64,000 nt of DNA from positions 35,188 to 99,187 of the forward strand of contig NZ_JACSPY010000010.1 of assembly GCF_014836885.1 (NCBI RefSeq). The letters run 5' to 3'. Made by a program: the position numbers and the translations under genes. This DNA comes from Brevibacterium gallinarum (GTDB lineage Bacteria; Actinomycetota; Actinomycetes; Actinomycetales; Brevibacteriaceae). Every line of letters starts with the position of its first letter. Positions within the stretch are counted from its first letter, which is position 1. Below are positions 50,267 through 59,505 of the stretch, piece by piece. The notes under the pieces were generated by a model, which saw only the letters and a program-made list of their open reading frames with translations, did not search any database and had not been told where the DNA came from.

Positions 50267-50559
50267 CCGCCTGAGCCGCGCACCTTCGACATCGAGTCTT
50301 CGAACATCGACGTGAAGGCATCTCCGGCCAGCGCCCACAGGGCCACCACGAGTCCGGCGGTCATCATCGTGATGAGCACCCAGCCGGGCACGTCGCCGCG
50401 ATCCGGGCTGGTCTCCCGGCGGCCGCGCTCGGCACGCCCGGGCAGGTAGGCGAAGGGGTCGATCATGAAGGCGACGACGAGCAGGTGCCAGCTGGTCCAC
50501 CGACAGGTGGGCGCCTCGTCAGGGGAGTGTGTGCGCGGGGTGCGAGTCGGGCTGGTCAT
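50263..50559 (-). CDS. Small pilin-like membrane protein in the Tad locus
   Basis: The 98-residue protein has a long polar N-terminus (about 60 residues). A single helix follows (VPGWVLITMMTAGLVVALWA) and then an amphipathic tail (DAFTSMFEDSMSKVRG). Position between TadC and TadE is where Flp pilin genes are usually found. The helix-plus-short-tail shape is Flp-like, but the leader is much longer than a normal Flp leader and the usual G-x4-EY processing site is not evident. AAGGAGAAACC precedes the ATG at 50559. The pilin call rests mainly on position. Confidence 0.6.
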   Translation of the reverse strand: MTSPTRTPRTHSPDEAPTCRWTSWHLLVVAFMIDPFAYLPGRAERGRRETSPDRGDVPGWVLITMMTAGLVVALWALAGDAFTSMFEDSMSKVRGSGG

Positions 50560-50634
50560 GGTTTCTCCTTTCGGTGTGCCGCCGGCAGGCGGCCGGAATC
50601 AGGTGCCGCGGCAGTTGCGCGGCCAGGACAGCAG

Positions 50635-50700
50635 GTAAGCAGGACAGGTTCAGCAGGTCAGCAGGACAGGTTCGGCAGGTCAGTAGGACAGGTTCAGCAC
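50635..50700 (-). repeat. 22-bp tandem repeat, three copies, duplicating the tadC stop region
   Basis: Units at 50635-50656, 50657-50678 and 50679-50700 share AGGACAGGTTCxGCA. The unit at 50679-50700 contains the last codons and stop of tadC; the other two lie downstream and repeat that end, stop-like codon included. Confidence 0.85.
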
Positions 50701-51657
50701 CGCCAATGAGGGGAAGATCGCGAACAGGACGGTGATGGGCAGCACGAAGACGACGACGGGAACGAGCATCCCGACTTCCTTCTTGCCGCTGAGCTCCATG
50801 AGCTGCCGGCGGCCCTCATCGCGGACGTCTGTGGCCTGGGCGCGCAGCACCTCGGACAGCGGAGTGCCGCGGGCGATCGCTACGGCCATCCCGTCGACGA
50901 ACTGCGCGATCGACTGGATGCCGGTGCGCTTGCCGAGGTGGTCGAGCGCTTCAACGAGCGGGGTGCCGGTGCGGGCCTCAGCGAGCGTGTAGGCGAGTTC
51001 CCGGCTCAGTTCGCCCTCCGTTGCACGGCAGGCGCGGTCGAGCGCATCGACGGTCCCCTCGCCTGCGGTGATGGACAGGGCCAGCAGTTCGGCGATCGTC
51101 GGGAACTCCGCCAGGATGCGGGCCTCACGCTGCCGCACGCGGTATGACAGCCACCAGTCGTTGAGCAGATGCCCGGCAACGGCCCCGAAGATGAGGCAGC
51201 CGAGGATGATGAATGGGTGCGGCCCCCGGCTCACCGACACGAACGCCGCCAGCAGCGCACCGGCGCCGAACCCGCCGGCGATGAGCAGCAGCTGCTGCGC
51301 CCGGAACCGTTCGATCGTCTCCCCGGGCCCGAGGCGGTCGAGACGTGCGGTGATCCCGGCGTTGGTCGTCAGCCGGGAGGTCAGCCACGATCCCGCGCGG
51401 TTGAGCCAGGAGGTGAGGATGCCGCGCACGCCGGCATCGGCGGGTTCGGTCTCGGCGAACAGGGCGGCGACCCGCGGCTGATCGCGCAGGTACGGGGCGA
51501 TGCGGTCAGCGAGGGTGATGCGGTTGAACACCGGCCAGCTGGTGACGAAGAACGCGAGCGACAGACCGAGCACCAGCCCGGTGGCGATGATGACAGCAGG
51601 ATGGGTCGGATCGATGCGCACCGATCCGAACGGTCCGAAGGGAATCTCAAAAGGCAC
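50680..51657 (-). CDS. TadC-like type II secretion system F protein
   Basis: The 325-residue protein is an inner-membrane platform component of the Tad pilus. It has a first hydrophobic segment (VIIATGLVLGLSLAFFVTSW), two more near residues 135-165, and a final one (VPVVVFVLPITVLFAIFPSL). The cytoplasmic T2SSF domain has TIAELLALSITAGEGTVDAL and GTPLSEVLRAQATDVRDEGR. It starts at GTG 51657, 12 bp after TadB. The 3' end lies in a tandem repeat. Confidence 0.88.
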   Translation of the reverse strand: MPFEIPFGPFGSVRIDPTHPAVIIATGLVLGLSLAFFVTSWPVFNRITLADRIAPYLRDQPRVAALFAETEPADAGVRGILTSWLNRAGSWLTSRLTTNAGITARLDRLGPGETIERFRAQQLLLIAGGFGAGALLAAFVSVSRGPHPFIILGCLIFGAVAGHLLNDWWLSYRVRQREARILAEFPTIAELLALSITAGEGTVDALDRACRATEGELSRELAYTLAEARTGTPLVEALDHLGKRTGIQSIAQFVDGMAVAIARGTPLSEVLRAQATDVRDEGRRQLMELSGKKEVGMLVPVVVFVLPITVLFAIFPSLAVLNLSY

Positions 51658-51669
51658 GGCGCACCGTCC

Positions 51670-52542
51670 TCATCGCAGCACTCGCGGTTCAGCGGGCAGT
51701 CGGCCGATGCGCTTCATGGCGCTGTAGGCGACCAGTGAGACGGCGAGGCCGGCGAGCAGCAGCAGTGTGCCGGTGGCCGAGTTGTACGCCTGGGCGGTCT
51801 CCGGCCGGGTGGCCAGCAGGGCGAGGACCACCCAGGGGGCGGCGACGGCGAGCCGGGCGCCGGTGACCGTCCAGCTCTGCCGTGCCTGCATCTCCGCACG
51901 GGTGCGGGAGTCATCGCGCAGGAACTGGCTGAGCGTCTTGAGCATCGTGCCCAGATCGGTGCCGCCGACTTCGCGGGTGACGGCCAGTGCGGCGACGATC
52001 CGGTCGGCGACCGGGTCGGCGCAGGCGGACTTGAAGGCGGTGAGCGCCATGGAGAACGACCCGGTCGCCCGGTACTCCTCAGCGAAGACCGCGAACAGCG
52101 GACGCAGCGGCTCGGGTCCGCGCTGAGCGAGCCCGCCGAGCGCCTCGGGCAGGGCGAGACCGGCACGCACACCGGAATTGAGGTGGTCGATCGCCTCCGG
52201 CCACAGCGCCCGGCGGGCGACAGTGCGCGAACGCGCCCGGTGCCGCACCGCGTAGGACGGCACGAGTGCGGCGAAGAAGGCGAAGCAGCCGGCGATCGCG
52301 ATGGCGTTCGTGACCGCATAGGCGAAGAGGAACACGATCCCGGCAGCCCCCAGCCCGCCGAGCACGAGGTGGTAGGGCCGCAGCCGGGGCAGGCCGGCGG
52401 TGGTGAGCATGTCCTGGGCGTCGCGGATGAAGCGCGGCGGCTCGGTCTGTCGTGGCGGGGACTCCCAGCACGACCACCAGATGAGGAACAGCCCGATCCC
52501 GATGCCCAGCCCGCACAGCGCTCCGCTCAGCGACGTCGTCAT
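51670..52542 (-). CDS. TadB-like type II secretion system F protein
   Basis: The 290-residue inner-membrane platform protein pairs with TadC. It has an N-terminal helix, two helices near residues 60-105, the T2SSF domain (AIDHLNSGVRAGLALPEALG; REVGGTDLGTMLKTLSQFLR) and C-terminal helices (ATGTLLLLAGLAVSLVAYSA). It follows CpaF by 6 bp and precedes TadC by 12 bp. Confidence 0.88.
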   Translation of the reverse strand: MTTSLSGALCGLGIGIGLFLIWWSCWESPPRQTEPPRFIRDAQDMLTTAGLPRLRPYHLVLGGLGAAGIVFLFAYAVTNAIAIAGCFAFFAALVPSYAVRHRARSRTVARRALWPEAIDHLNSGVRAGLALPEALGGLAQRGPEPLRPLFAVFAEEYRATGSFSMALTAFKSACADPVADRIVAALAVTREVGGTDLGTMLKTLSQFLRDDSRTRAEMQARQSWTVTGARLAVAAPWVVLALLATRPETAQAYNSATGTLLLLAGLAVSLVAYSAMKRIGRLPAEPRVLR

Positions 52543-52548
52543 GGTCGA

Positions 52549-53775
52549 TCACGCCGCCTCGAGCACGGTGTGGATGTCATGGCCGAGCTGGGCGAACCGC
52601 TCGCCGAGGTGGGTGTAGCCGCGCCCGCGCACCAGCCGCCGGTCCGCGGTGGAGGTGAAGACGGTTTCGAGTTCGATGACCTCACCTTCGATGCCGCCGG
52701 GAACTGCGACGATCTCCTCGACGCGGCGCTGCCCGCTGCGGTCGAGGCGCATGTGGACGACGAGGTCGACGCAGCTGGCCACGGTCGGGGTGACGAACGT
52801 CGAACCGATGTTCGGGCCGGCCAGAAGCGGCAGGGTGCACAGCTTCGTCACCGCTGCGCGTGCGGAGTTCGCGTGGATCGAGCCCATCGACGGCAGCCCT
52901 GAGTTCATCGCCACGAGCAGGTCGAAGCTCTCGGCCTCGCGCACCTCGCCGACGATGACGCGGTCCGGCCGCATCCGCAGCGCCTCCTTGACCAGGTTGC
53001 GCAGCGTCACCTCGCCGGTGCCCTCCAGGGACGCCTGCCGGCACTGCATCGGCACCCAGTCGCGGGAGGGAACCGAGAGCTCGAAGACCTCCTCGCACGT
53101 CACCACCCGGTCGCGGACGGGGATCGCGCCGGTGAGTGCGTTGAGCATCGTCGTCTTGCCCGCCTGGGTGGCGCCGGAGACGAGCACATTGGCACCGGCG
53201 GCCACGGCGATGGAGAGGAACTGCGCCGCCGCCGAGGTGAGGGTCCCGAGTGCGACGAGGTCGCCGAGGTTGCGGGTGCGGGTGATGAACTTGCGGATGT
53301 TGATCGCCGGATGCTTGCGGGTGATGTCCGGCAGTACGACGTGCAGCCGCGAACCGTCGGGCAGCGAGGCGTCGACGAAGGGGCTGGAGAGATCGACCCG
53401 CCGGCCGGTGGTGCGCAGCATCCGCTCGATGAGCTCGTCGACATCGGCGGCGCTCAGCACGGTCGTGGTCAGCTCGCTGACGCCGCGCCGGCTGACGAAG
53501 ATCTCGCTCGGCGAATTCAGCCAGATCTCTTCGACTTCAGGGTCGTCGAGGTACTGCTGCAGCGGCCCGAAGCCTGAGACCTGGTCGAAGATCTCCCGGC
53601 AGGTCTGTTCGACGTCGGCAAGCAGAGGAAGGGAGCCTGCCAGCGTCCGCTCGTCGTAGTCGTGGACGGCCTGCACGACGAGCTCTCGGGTCGGAGCCGG
53701 TTCGGTGCGCGGGTCGATGCCGCGTCTGCGGATCTCCTCGCGCACCTCTGCGGCGATGATCTCAGCTGCGTTCAT
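52549..53775 (-). CDS. CpaF/TadA-family secretion ATPase
   Basis: This hexameric ATPase powers Flp/Tad pilus assembly at the inner membrane. The 408-residue protein has an N-terminal helical domain, a central domain with the SLPDGSRLHVVLPDI-type strand run, Walker A GATQAGKTT near residue 205, and RVVTCEEVFELS (Asp box). Walker B is RPDRVIVGEVREAESFD, and a His box is at SIHANSARAA. GAAGG lies 8 bases before ATG 53775. It is the first gene of the Tad run; TadZ/CpaE, prepilin peptidase and secretin genes are missing nearby. Confidence 0.92.
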   Translation of the reverse strand: MNAAEIIAAEVREEIRRRGIDPRTEPAPTRELVVQAVHDYDERTLAGSLPLLADVEQTCREIFDQVSGFGPLQQYLDDPEVEEIWLNSPSEIFVSRRGVSELTTTVLSAADVDELIERMLRTTGRRVDLSSPFVDASLPDGSRLHVVLPDITRKHPAINIRKFITRTRNLGDLVALGTLTSAAAQFLSIAVAAGANVLVSGATQAGKTTMLNALTGAIPVRDRVVTCEEVFELSVPSRDWVPMQCRQASLEGTGEVTLRNLVKEALRMRPDRVIVGEVREAESFDLLVAMNSGLPSMGSIHANSARAAVTKLCTLPLLAGPNIGSTFVTPTVASCVDLVVHMRLDRSGQRRVEEIVAVPGGIEGEVIELETVFTSTADRRLVRGRGYTHLGERFAQLGHDIHTVLEAA

Positions 53776-53949
53776 CTGGGGTGCCTTCGCTGTTCGAGGG
53801 GTCTCTCATGTGTCGTGAAACACATAAGAATGTGATTCAAATTATCGGGTGTCTCCCAGCCTTTCAAGAGGTTGCGCGCAAACTGTGGATGGAAGGCACG
53901 ACCGGCATCCCCGCCGTCACTGCCTCGGCACCCGGGCTGACGTGGCAGG

Positions 53950-54312
53950 ATGGGTCCGCGAATCACAGGTGAAGATCCGGTCGCAGGAATCCGGATCGGG
54001 CATGCCGAGCGTGAGGCGGTCATCGACACCCTCCGCGATGCCGCCGCTGACGGCCGCCTCACCTTCGATGAACTCAATGAGCGCATCGGACGCGCCGCGG
54101 AGGCCCGCGTCTTCGGTGACCTCGACGCACTCGTCGCCGATCTTCCGGTTCCGCGGCCGTCTGATCAGCTGCGCCCCCCTCAGCGCCCGCGCACCGAGCA
54201 CTTCAGCGCAGCTCTGCGACGCACTCCACTTCGACGCAGATGTCGAACGGCAGCTCGGCCACCCCGATGGCCGCCCGCGCATGCGGGATGCTCTCCGGCC
54301 ACAGTTCGTTGA
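53950..54312 (+). pseudogene. DUF1707-domain gene, apparently shortened
   Basis: Residues 13-65 read as a clean DUF1707 domain (IRIGHAEREAVIDTLRDAAA, DGRLTFDELNERIGRAAEAR, DLDALVADLPVP). In full-length relatives this is followed by a membrane or DUF2154-like region. Here the frame runs on for about 55 Arg/Pro-rich residues that are antisense to the last 110 bases of ridA, so the natural C-terminus seems lost. It could still encode a domain-only protein. There is no clear ribosome-binding site. Confidence 0.5.
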
Positions 54313-54676
54313 TGAGGGAGGAGAACCCGTCGATGACCGGCGGCAGGTCGATGAATCCCGGTGCGCAGTTGACGTACCCGTTGACCTTGGCGAACCCGGC
54401 GACCGCCGAGAGGGAACCGCAGTGCGCCTCCAGCGAGGACAGTGCATTCAGACACGTGAGATAGGCGGCATGCCGCGCCTGCGCGAGGCTGACATCGCGG
54501 CCGACCTTGCCGGTGACAGGAACACCCTCCGGCGCATTCGTCGGGCCCATCCCGGAGAGGAATACCAGGTTCCCTACCTGCCGGACAGGACTGTACTGAC
54601 CTGCTGGTGACAGCGGCGGCGGCAGTGTGATCCCCTTCTGCCGCAGCACCTCAGCCGGATCTGTCGCAGATGTCAT
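54203..54676 (-). CDS. RidA-family protein
   Basis: RidA (YjgF/YER057c) enzymes hydrolyse reactive enamine/imine intermediates from PLP enzymes. The 157-residue protein has PPLSPAGQYSPVRQVGNLVF, GKVGRDVSLAQARHAAYLTC, a central SALSSLEAHCGSLSAVAGFA, and the C-terminal active-site-type RAAIGVAELPFDICVEVE. The key Arg is retained in HARAAIGV. It belongs to the longer RidA subfamily, which has a divergent pocket. A GGGAG site precedes ATG 54676. Confidence 0.88.
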   Translation of the reverse strand: MTSATDPAEVLRQKGITLPPPLSPAGQYSPVRQVGNLVFLSGMGPTNAPEGVPVTGKVGRDVSLAQARHAAYLTCLNALSSLEAHCGSLSAVAGFAKVNGYVNCAPGFIDLPPVIDGFSSLINELWPESIPHARAAIGVAELPFDICVEVECVAELR

Positions 54677-54840
54677 CAGTACTCCCTGTTCTCAACCTCT
54701 TTGCAACGCACACCCGACGCGCGTATGCCCGTGCTCCTCATCCCATCGTGTCACCGCCGCCGCACGCTGGCCATGAGAGGCTCCCACGATGAGTCTGAGG
54801 AATCAGAAGGCGTGGCTGTAGTTTCGCCTGCGCAAGTGGG

Positions 54841-55299
54841 TCATGTCAGACCGAACATGAGTTCAGGCAGCGTGCGGCCTGGAATCGACCCGCTCGGTGC
54901 TTCGCCGATCCGAATTGCTCCATGATGCGCATAGAACGGTTCGGCTCCGGGGTCGGCGTGAAGTGTCAGCGACGTGAAGCCTCGATTTCGTGCAACTTTC
55001 AACACGTGCTGGAGCAGCCCTCCGCCGACCCCACGGCCCATTGCGCCGACGTCGACGAACAGCGCCTCCAAATCACCGTCGGGCGGCGTTCCGTCAAGCG
55101 CTGCAAAACCCAGAATTTGGCCGTCCTGTTCGGCGACGAAGACGTCGCCCGAGCCGCACTTCTCAGCTGTATACGTCAGTTCATCTCGACACAGTTCGAG
55201 GAAGTCCGCGCTGTAGTCCCAGTGACCTTTCGACCGCAGCGCCAGAGCAGACAGAGCCGAGGCCTCATCGGGCCGCGCGAACCGGATGGCGAAGGTCAC
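54841..55299 (-). CDS. GNAT family N-acetyltransferase
   Basis: The 152-residue protein has the GNAT fold: an N-terminal IRFARPDEASALSALALRSK, an acidic strand (GDLEALFVDVGAMGRGVGGG) with the acetyl-CoA loop, and a closing LTLHADPGAEPFYAHHGAIR. It resembles small uncharacterised GNATs. The GTG at 55299 is chosen because TAGACT ends 7 bases upstream; the longer frame to 55425 adds Arg/Pro/Cys-rich sequence. It diverges from the FAD oxidoreductase gene. Confidence 0.82.
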   Translation of the reverse strand: MTFAIRFARPDEASALSALALRSKGHWDYSADFLELCRDELTYTAEKCGSGDVFVAEQDGQILGFAALDGTPPDGDLEALFVDVGAMGRGVGGGLLQHVLKVARNRGFTSLTLHADPGAEPFYAHHGAIRIGEAPSGSIPGRTLPELMFGLT

Positions 55300-55306
55300 C
55301 CACGTG

Positions 55307-55312
55307 AGTCTA
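55307..55312 (-). promoter_or_regulatory. -10 box (TAGACT) of a leaderless promoter for the GNAT gene
   Basis: On the minus strand TAGACT ends 7 bases before GTG 55299. The same hexamer and spacing are seen before glmS. Confidence 0.5.
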
Positions 55313-55436
55313 CAGGGGCAAGGATCTGGGACTCTCCTCTGGACATATGCGCATGCGTTCGCACAAGATGGGACACAGGCCTGTGGCTTCGGCTGCCGGC
55401 CCGCATCGTGACTGGTCACCAGCAAGGAGGCCCCGC

Positions 55437-56603
55437 GTGGATTCCGCCGAGTACGTCGTCATCGGAGCCGGGCTCGTCGGAGCATCGATCGCCCGCAGCC
55501 TCGCCTGCCGCGGCCGCGAGGTCATCGTCGTCGACCAGCACGACCCCGCCGGCCCGCGCGGCAGCTCCCACGGCTCGGCCCGCATCCTGCGCATCACCTA
55601 CCCTGAGGCCTTCTACTCCGACATGGCGCTGCGCGCCCGCCGCCTGTTCGACGAACTCGCCGCCGAAACCGGCCACCAGCTCATCACCGCCACCGGCACC
55701 CTCGACCACGGCGACGTCCGTCAGCCCGAACGCCTCGCCGCGGTCCTCACCGACTCAGGCGTCGACCACGAGCTCTTCTCCGCTGAGGCGGCGATGGAGC
55801 GCTGGCCGCAGTTCCGCTTCGACGGACCCGTCCTCTTCCACCGCGACGCCGGCGTCATCGACGCGGAGGCAGCCGTCGCCGCCTCACTCGAATCCGCGCT
55901 CGCCCACGGCGCACAGCTGCGCACCCAATGGCAGGTCGACAACGGCTCCCGCACCCGAGGCGGGCCTGCGGCAGGTGCCAACCTCACCCTCACCTCGGCG
56001 ACGGGGGAGCAGCTGGCGGCCAGACACGTCATCGTCGCCGCCGGCGGCTGGCTGCCCGGCCTCTGCGCGCGGCTGCCGATCTGCGATCGCGCGCAGAGCG
56101 CGCTCAACCGGGTCACCGTCCGCCAAGAGCAGGTCTACCACTTCCCCATCGCAGCGGGGATGCCGGCCGACTGGCCGACGTTCATCCACAAGGATGCTGC
56201 GATGCAGGCCTACGGGCTGCCCGGCGGCCGCGACAGCGCCTACACCGACGCGACTGGAGCCACCCGGCTGGGCATCAAGCTCGCCGAGTTCAACGGCGGG
56301 CAGGTGATCGGCGATGCCGAGGAGCAGACCGGACGGCTGGACGAAGCCGGCCAGGCACGCATGATCGACTTCGTCAGCGACCGCATCCCCGGCCTCGTGG
56401 CCGAGCCGTACGCCGAGGCGACCTGCCTGTTCACCTCAACACCTGACCAGGACTTCATCATCGACACCGCCGAGGACATCACGATCGTCTCCGCCTGCTC
56501 CGGCCACGGCGCCAAGCTCGCCCCAGCCACCGGCGAGGCGGTCGCCGCAGCACTGGTCGAAGGCACCGCGCTGCCGGAGCGCTTCGCCTTCGTCCGGGAC
56601 TGA
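55437..56603 (+). CDS. FAD oxidoreductase, monomeric sarcosine / N-methyltryptophan oxidase type
   Basis: The 388-residue protein oxidises an N-methyl amino acid or other secondary amine with covalent FAD. It has VVIGAGLVGASIARSLACRG for FAD binding, GSSHGSARILRITYPE, and the C-terminal CLFTSTPDQDFIID, whose Cys330 matches the covalent flavin cysteine of sarcosine oxidases. GHGAKLAPATGE closes the flavin pocket. GTG 55437 has AAGGAGG 6 bases upstream; the longer frame from 55347 has no family sequence. Substrate is not fixed by context. Confidence 0.88.
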   Translation: MDSAEYVVIGAGLVGASIARSLACRGREVIVVDQHDPAGPRGSSHGSARILRITYPEAFYSDMALRARRLFDELAAETGHQLITATGTLDHGDVRQPERLAAVLTDSGVDHELFSAEAAMERWPQFRFDGPVLFHRDAGVIDAEAAVAASLESALAHGAQLRTQWQVDNGSRTRGGPAAGANLTLTSATGEQLAARHVIVAAGGWLPGLCARLPICDRAQSALNRVTVRQEQVYHFPIAAGMPADWPTFIHKDAAMQAYGLPGGRDSAYTDATGATRLGIKLAEFNGGQVIGDAEEQTGRLDEAGQARMIDFVSDRIPGLVAEPYAEATCLFTSTPDQDFIIDTAEDITIVSACSGHGAKLAPATGEAVAAALVEGTALPERFAFVRD

Positions 56604-56684
56604 GCGATGACACACGCACCACGGCTGTACGGCGAGACGCGTGCGCGTAGAGTGGCCCCGGGCATCTCGACGGGAGGGGAGATG

Positions 56685-59462
56685 ATGACGGCAGGAGCTC
56701 TGCCGCCTCTGCGCCGGCACCAGCGGGGAGCGCTCGCCGCTCTCGCCGCCGCGAGCGCTGCTGGTCAACGCCGGTCGTGGATCGTCCTGCCTCCCGGTGC
56801 CGGCAAGACACGCGTCGGGGTCGAGCACGCTCAGACGCTGCTGGCCCAGCACACCGTTGACACCGTGGTCGCCTTCGGTCCCAACACCGCGATCCAAGGC
56901 CAGTGGGCCCATGCGTGGAACGGTCGCGGCGATGACGATTTCGGCGCCGCCGGCACGGACCGGGGGCTGCACGCGACATTCACTGCGCTGACCTATCAGT
57001 CACTGGCTGTGTTCGATGACGAGCGCAGCATGGGCAGCCTGCTCGAAGAGCTCGCGCCGGGCGGCAGGGCGCTCGTCGACCGGATCGCAGCTGCCGGCTC
57101 GGTGCTGCTCATCCTCGATGAGTGCCATCACCTGCTCGACGTGTGGGGTTCGCTGCTGGCTGAGCTGCTCGACATGCTTCCCGAGGTGTGGGTGCTCGGG
57201 CTGACCGCCACACCTCCGGCGACGATGACGCGACAGCAGAACGAGCTGGTGGACAGTCTCTTCTCCGAGGTTCGCTACGCAGCCTCGATCCCGGCTGCGG
57301 TCAAGGAAGGCGATCTGGCGCCCTTCGCCGACCTCGTCTGGCTGACAACCCCAACCCGCGAAGAAGCGGACTGGCTGGCAGCGACCAGCGTCCACTTCGA
57401 CGAATTCATCACCAGCATCCTCAGCCTCGGCCACACCCATCGCAGTTCGGGATTCCTCACATGGGCCGATCAGCGGTTCCTCGGCACGCGCGCTGAAACA
57501 GTCAGCTGGACGGACCTCAGCAAGGCCGCTCCCGAACTGGCCGACGCCGCTCTGCGCCTCCACCACGCGGGACTGCTGGGTCTTCCCCCGGGTGCCAGAG
57601 TTGGCGAACAGCATCGCCGGGACCCCGACATCGACGACTGGATGAGGCTGGTCGACGATTGGATGCGCAACAGCCTGCGCGTCTCCGGTCACGCCGGTGA
57701 TGCGGCCAACGCCGAGGCGATCCGCCGCGCGCTGCCGGCCCTCGGCTACCGGTGGACCCGGCACGGCATCCGTGCCGGTCGCTCGCCGGCCGACCGGGTC
57801 ATCGCCCGCTCGGCTGCCAAGCCGCAGGCGTGTGCCGACATCATCGCCATTGAAGCAGCTGAGCTGTCCGAGCGTCTGCGGATGCTCATCCTGTGTGACT
57901 TCGAATCCGCCACCGCGCGATTGTCTGCTGACGTCAGCGCCGTGCTGAGCGAACAATCCGGTTCTGCACTCCTCGTCCTCGAAACGCTCATCGCCGATCC
58001 GCGCACTGAGCCGCTGCGCCCGCTGCTGGTGTCCGGGCGCACGGTCGCCGGCGCTGCCGGTGTGCTGTCCGACCTTCACGCGTGGATCGCCGAGAGCGAC
58101 ACAGCTCTGGCGTCACGGCTGGCCATGAGCGAGCCGTCGAACGGGGTCAGCCGCCTCGAAGGAGGCTGGACCGCCCGCACCTGGCTGCCGCTCATCACCG
58201 AGTACTTCAGCCGCGGGCATGCTCAGATCCTCATCGGCACCCGGGGGCTGCTCGGCGAGGGCTGGGACGCCCCAGCGGCCACCGGGATCATCGACCTGTC
58301 CACCGCGACCACTCCGACAGCAGTCACGCAGACCCGCGGACGTGCGCTGCGAAAGGACCCCGCATGGCCGGAGAAGGTGGCACTCAACTGGACTGTCGTC
58401 TGCTCCAGCTCGAACCACCCGCGCGGAGACCAGGACTGGATCCGACTCGTCCGCAAACACGACGGCTTCTTCGGCACTGATGCAGACGGAGACGTCGTTG
58501 ACGGCGTCGCCCATATCGATCCGTCGTTCTCCGCCTTCGAACCTCCCGCCGACGCGATGTTCGACGAGATCAACGCTCGTATGATCACGCGAGCTCAGGC
58601 GCGGTCTGAGGTGGCCCAGCGCTGGAACGTCGGCGGAGAGTATCGGGACGAGCCGATCAGGACGGTGCGCATCGTCTCCGCGCTCGATGCCGGGAACCGA
58701 CCGAACAGCGACGCTTCGGGCATCAACGCCATCACCGTGTCGCCTCGTCACCGTTCCGGCGACCCCGGGAACCTGGTGCCATTCCGCCTCGGCTTCGGAG
58801 CCCTGAGCGCATGGAGCGGCATCGGGTTGCTTGCCGCTGTCGGCGCGGTCGCGAGCAGTGGTCTGCTCGCCGCAGCGCTGAGTGTCATCGCTGCACTCAC
58901 ACTCGCCAGCCTGCCGGTGACGTTGTCTGTCGCTGGACATCGGCGCCGGCGTCTGTATGGGCGTGCACCGACTGTCGCTGAGATCGCTGGAGCAATCGCC
59001 GATGCTCTGCACGACACAGGTGCAAGCTCCGCAGGTGCGGACGCGGTGCGTGTGAGCATCGATGCCTGCGGGGACCAGCGGATCCATCTCGACGCCGATC
59101 CTGGATCAGCTGAGGTCTTCGCGCTTGCCCTCGACGAGGCCGTCTCGCCGATCTCAGATCCGCGCTACCTGATTCCCAGCTGGCATCTGGAACCGCGGCG
59201 TCCAGGGCTGCGTGGGCTCTGGGAGGATCTGCGCTCCGGGGCCGGAAGGGCACATGAACACACACCGGTGTGGCATCCCGTGCCGGCAGTGCTGGGAGCG
59301 AACCGATCCCGGGCAGAGGCCTATGCACAAGCGTGGGAGATGTGGGTCGGAGGCGGGGCACCGGTCTACACTCGCAGTCCTGAGGGAGCCGGCATCCTCA
59401 CCGCGGTACGCTCCCACGCGCCGCTGGAGCTGACGACGGTGCTGCGCACGGCGTGGCGCTGA
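56685..59462 (+). CDS. Large SF2 (DEAD/DEAH-type) helicase with two membrane segments
   Basis: The 925-residue protein has a complete SF2 helicase core. Walker A is [10 protein letters not shown] near residue 35, motif II is ILDECHHLL near 145, motif III-like LGLTATPP follows, motif V is [11 protein letters not shown] near 525, and motif VI is [11 protein letters not shown]. After the core comes a linker, then two hydrophobic helices at about 705-745 ([38 protein letters not shown]). A 180-residue C-terminal domain of unknown function ends in [27 protein letters not shown] lies upstream of ATG 56685 (56682 is equally possible). Membrane-linked helicases are unusual; a phage-defence role is only a guess. 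Confidence 0.83.
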   Translation: MTAGALPPLRRHQRGALAALAAASAAGQRRSWIVLPPGAGKTRVGVEHAQTLLAQHTVDTVVAFGPNTAIQGQWAHAWNGRGDDDFGAAGTDRGLHATFTALTYQSLAVFDDERSMGSLLEELAPGGRALVDRIAAAGSVLLILDECHHLLDVWGSLLAELLDMLPEVWVLGLTATPPATMTRQQNELVDSLFSEVRYAASIPAAVKEGDLAPFADLVWLTTPTREEADWLAATSVHFDEFITSILSLGHTHRSSGFLTWADQRFLGTRAETVSWTDLSKAAPELADAALRLHHAGLLGLPPGARVGEQHRRDPDIDDWMRLVDDWMRNSLRVSGHAGDAANAEAIRRALPALGYRWTRHGIRAGRSPADRVIARSAAKPQACADIIAIEAAELSERLRMLILCDFESATARLSADVSAVLSEQSGSALLVLETLIADPRTEPLRPLLVSGRTVAGAAGVLSDLHAWIAESDTALASRLAMSEPSNGVSRLEGGWTARTWLPLITEYFSRGHAQILIGTRGLLGEGWDAPAATGIIDLSTATTPTAVTQTRGRALRKDPAWPEKVALNWTVVCSSSNHPRGDQDWIRLVRKHDGFFGTDADGDVVDGVAHIDPSFSAFEPPADAMFDEINARMITRAQARSEVAQRWNVGGEYRDEPIRTVRIVSALDAGNRPNSDASGINAITVSPRHRSGDPGNLVPFRLGFGALSAWSGIGLLAAVGAVASSGLLAAALSVIAALTLASLPVTLSVAGHRRRRLYGRAPTVAEIAGAIADALHDTGASSAGADAVRVSIDACGDQRIHLDADPGSAEVFALALDEAVSPISDPRYLIPSWHLEPRRPGLRGLWEDLRSGAGRAHEHTPVWHPVPAVLGANRSRAEAYAQAWEMWVGGGAPVYTRSPEGAGILTAVRSHAPLELTTVLRTAWR

Positions 59463-59505
59463 AGCAGCAACCGGGTGAGCCACCGCGGCCGCAGGCATCA
59501 TGCAC

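Noticed and set aside
53772..54086. 104-codon minus-strand frame upstream of CpaF, considered as a TadZ remnant
   Set aside because: It is the antisense of the DUF1707 domain and shows no Walker or receiver motif.
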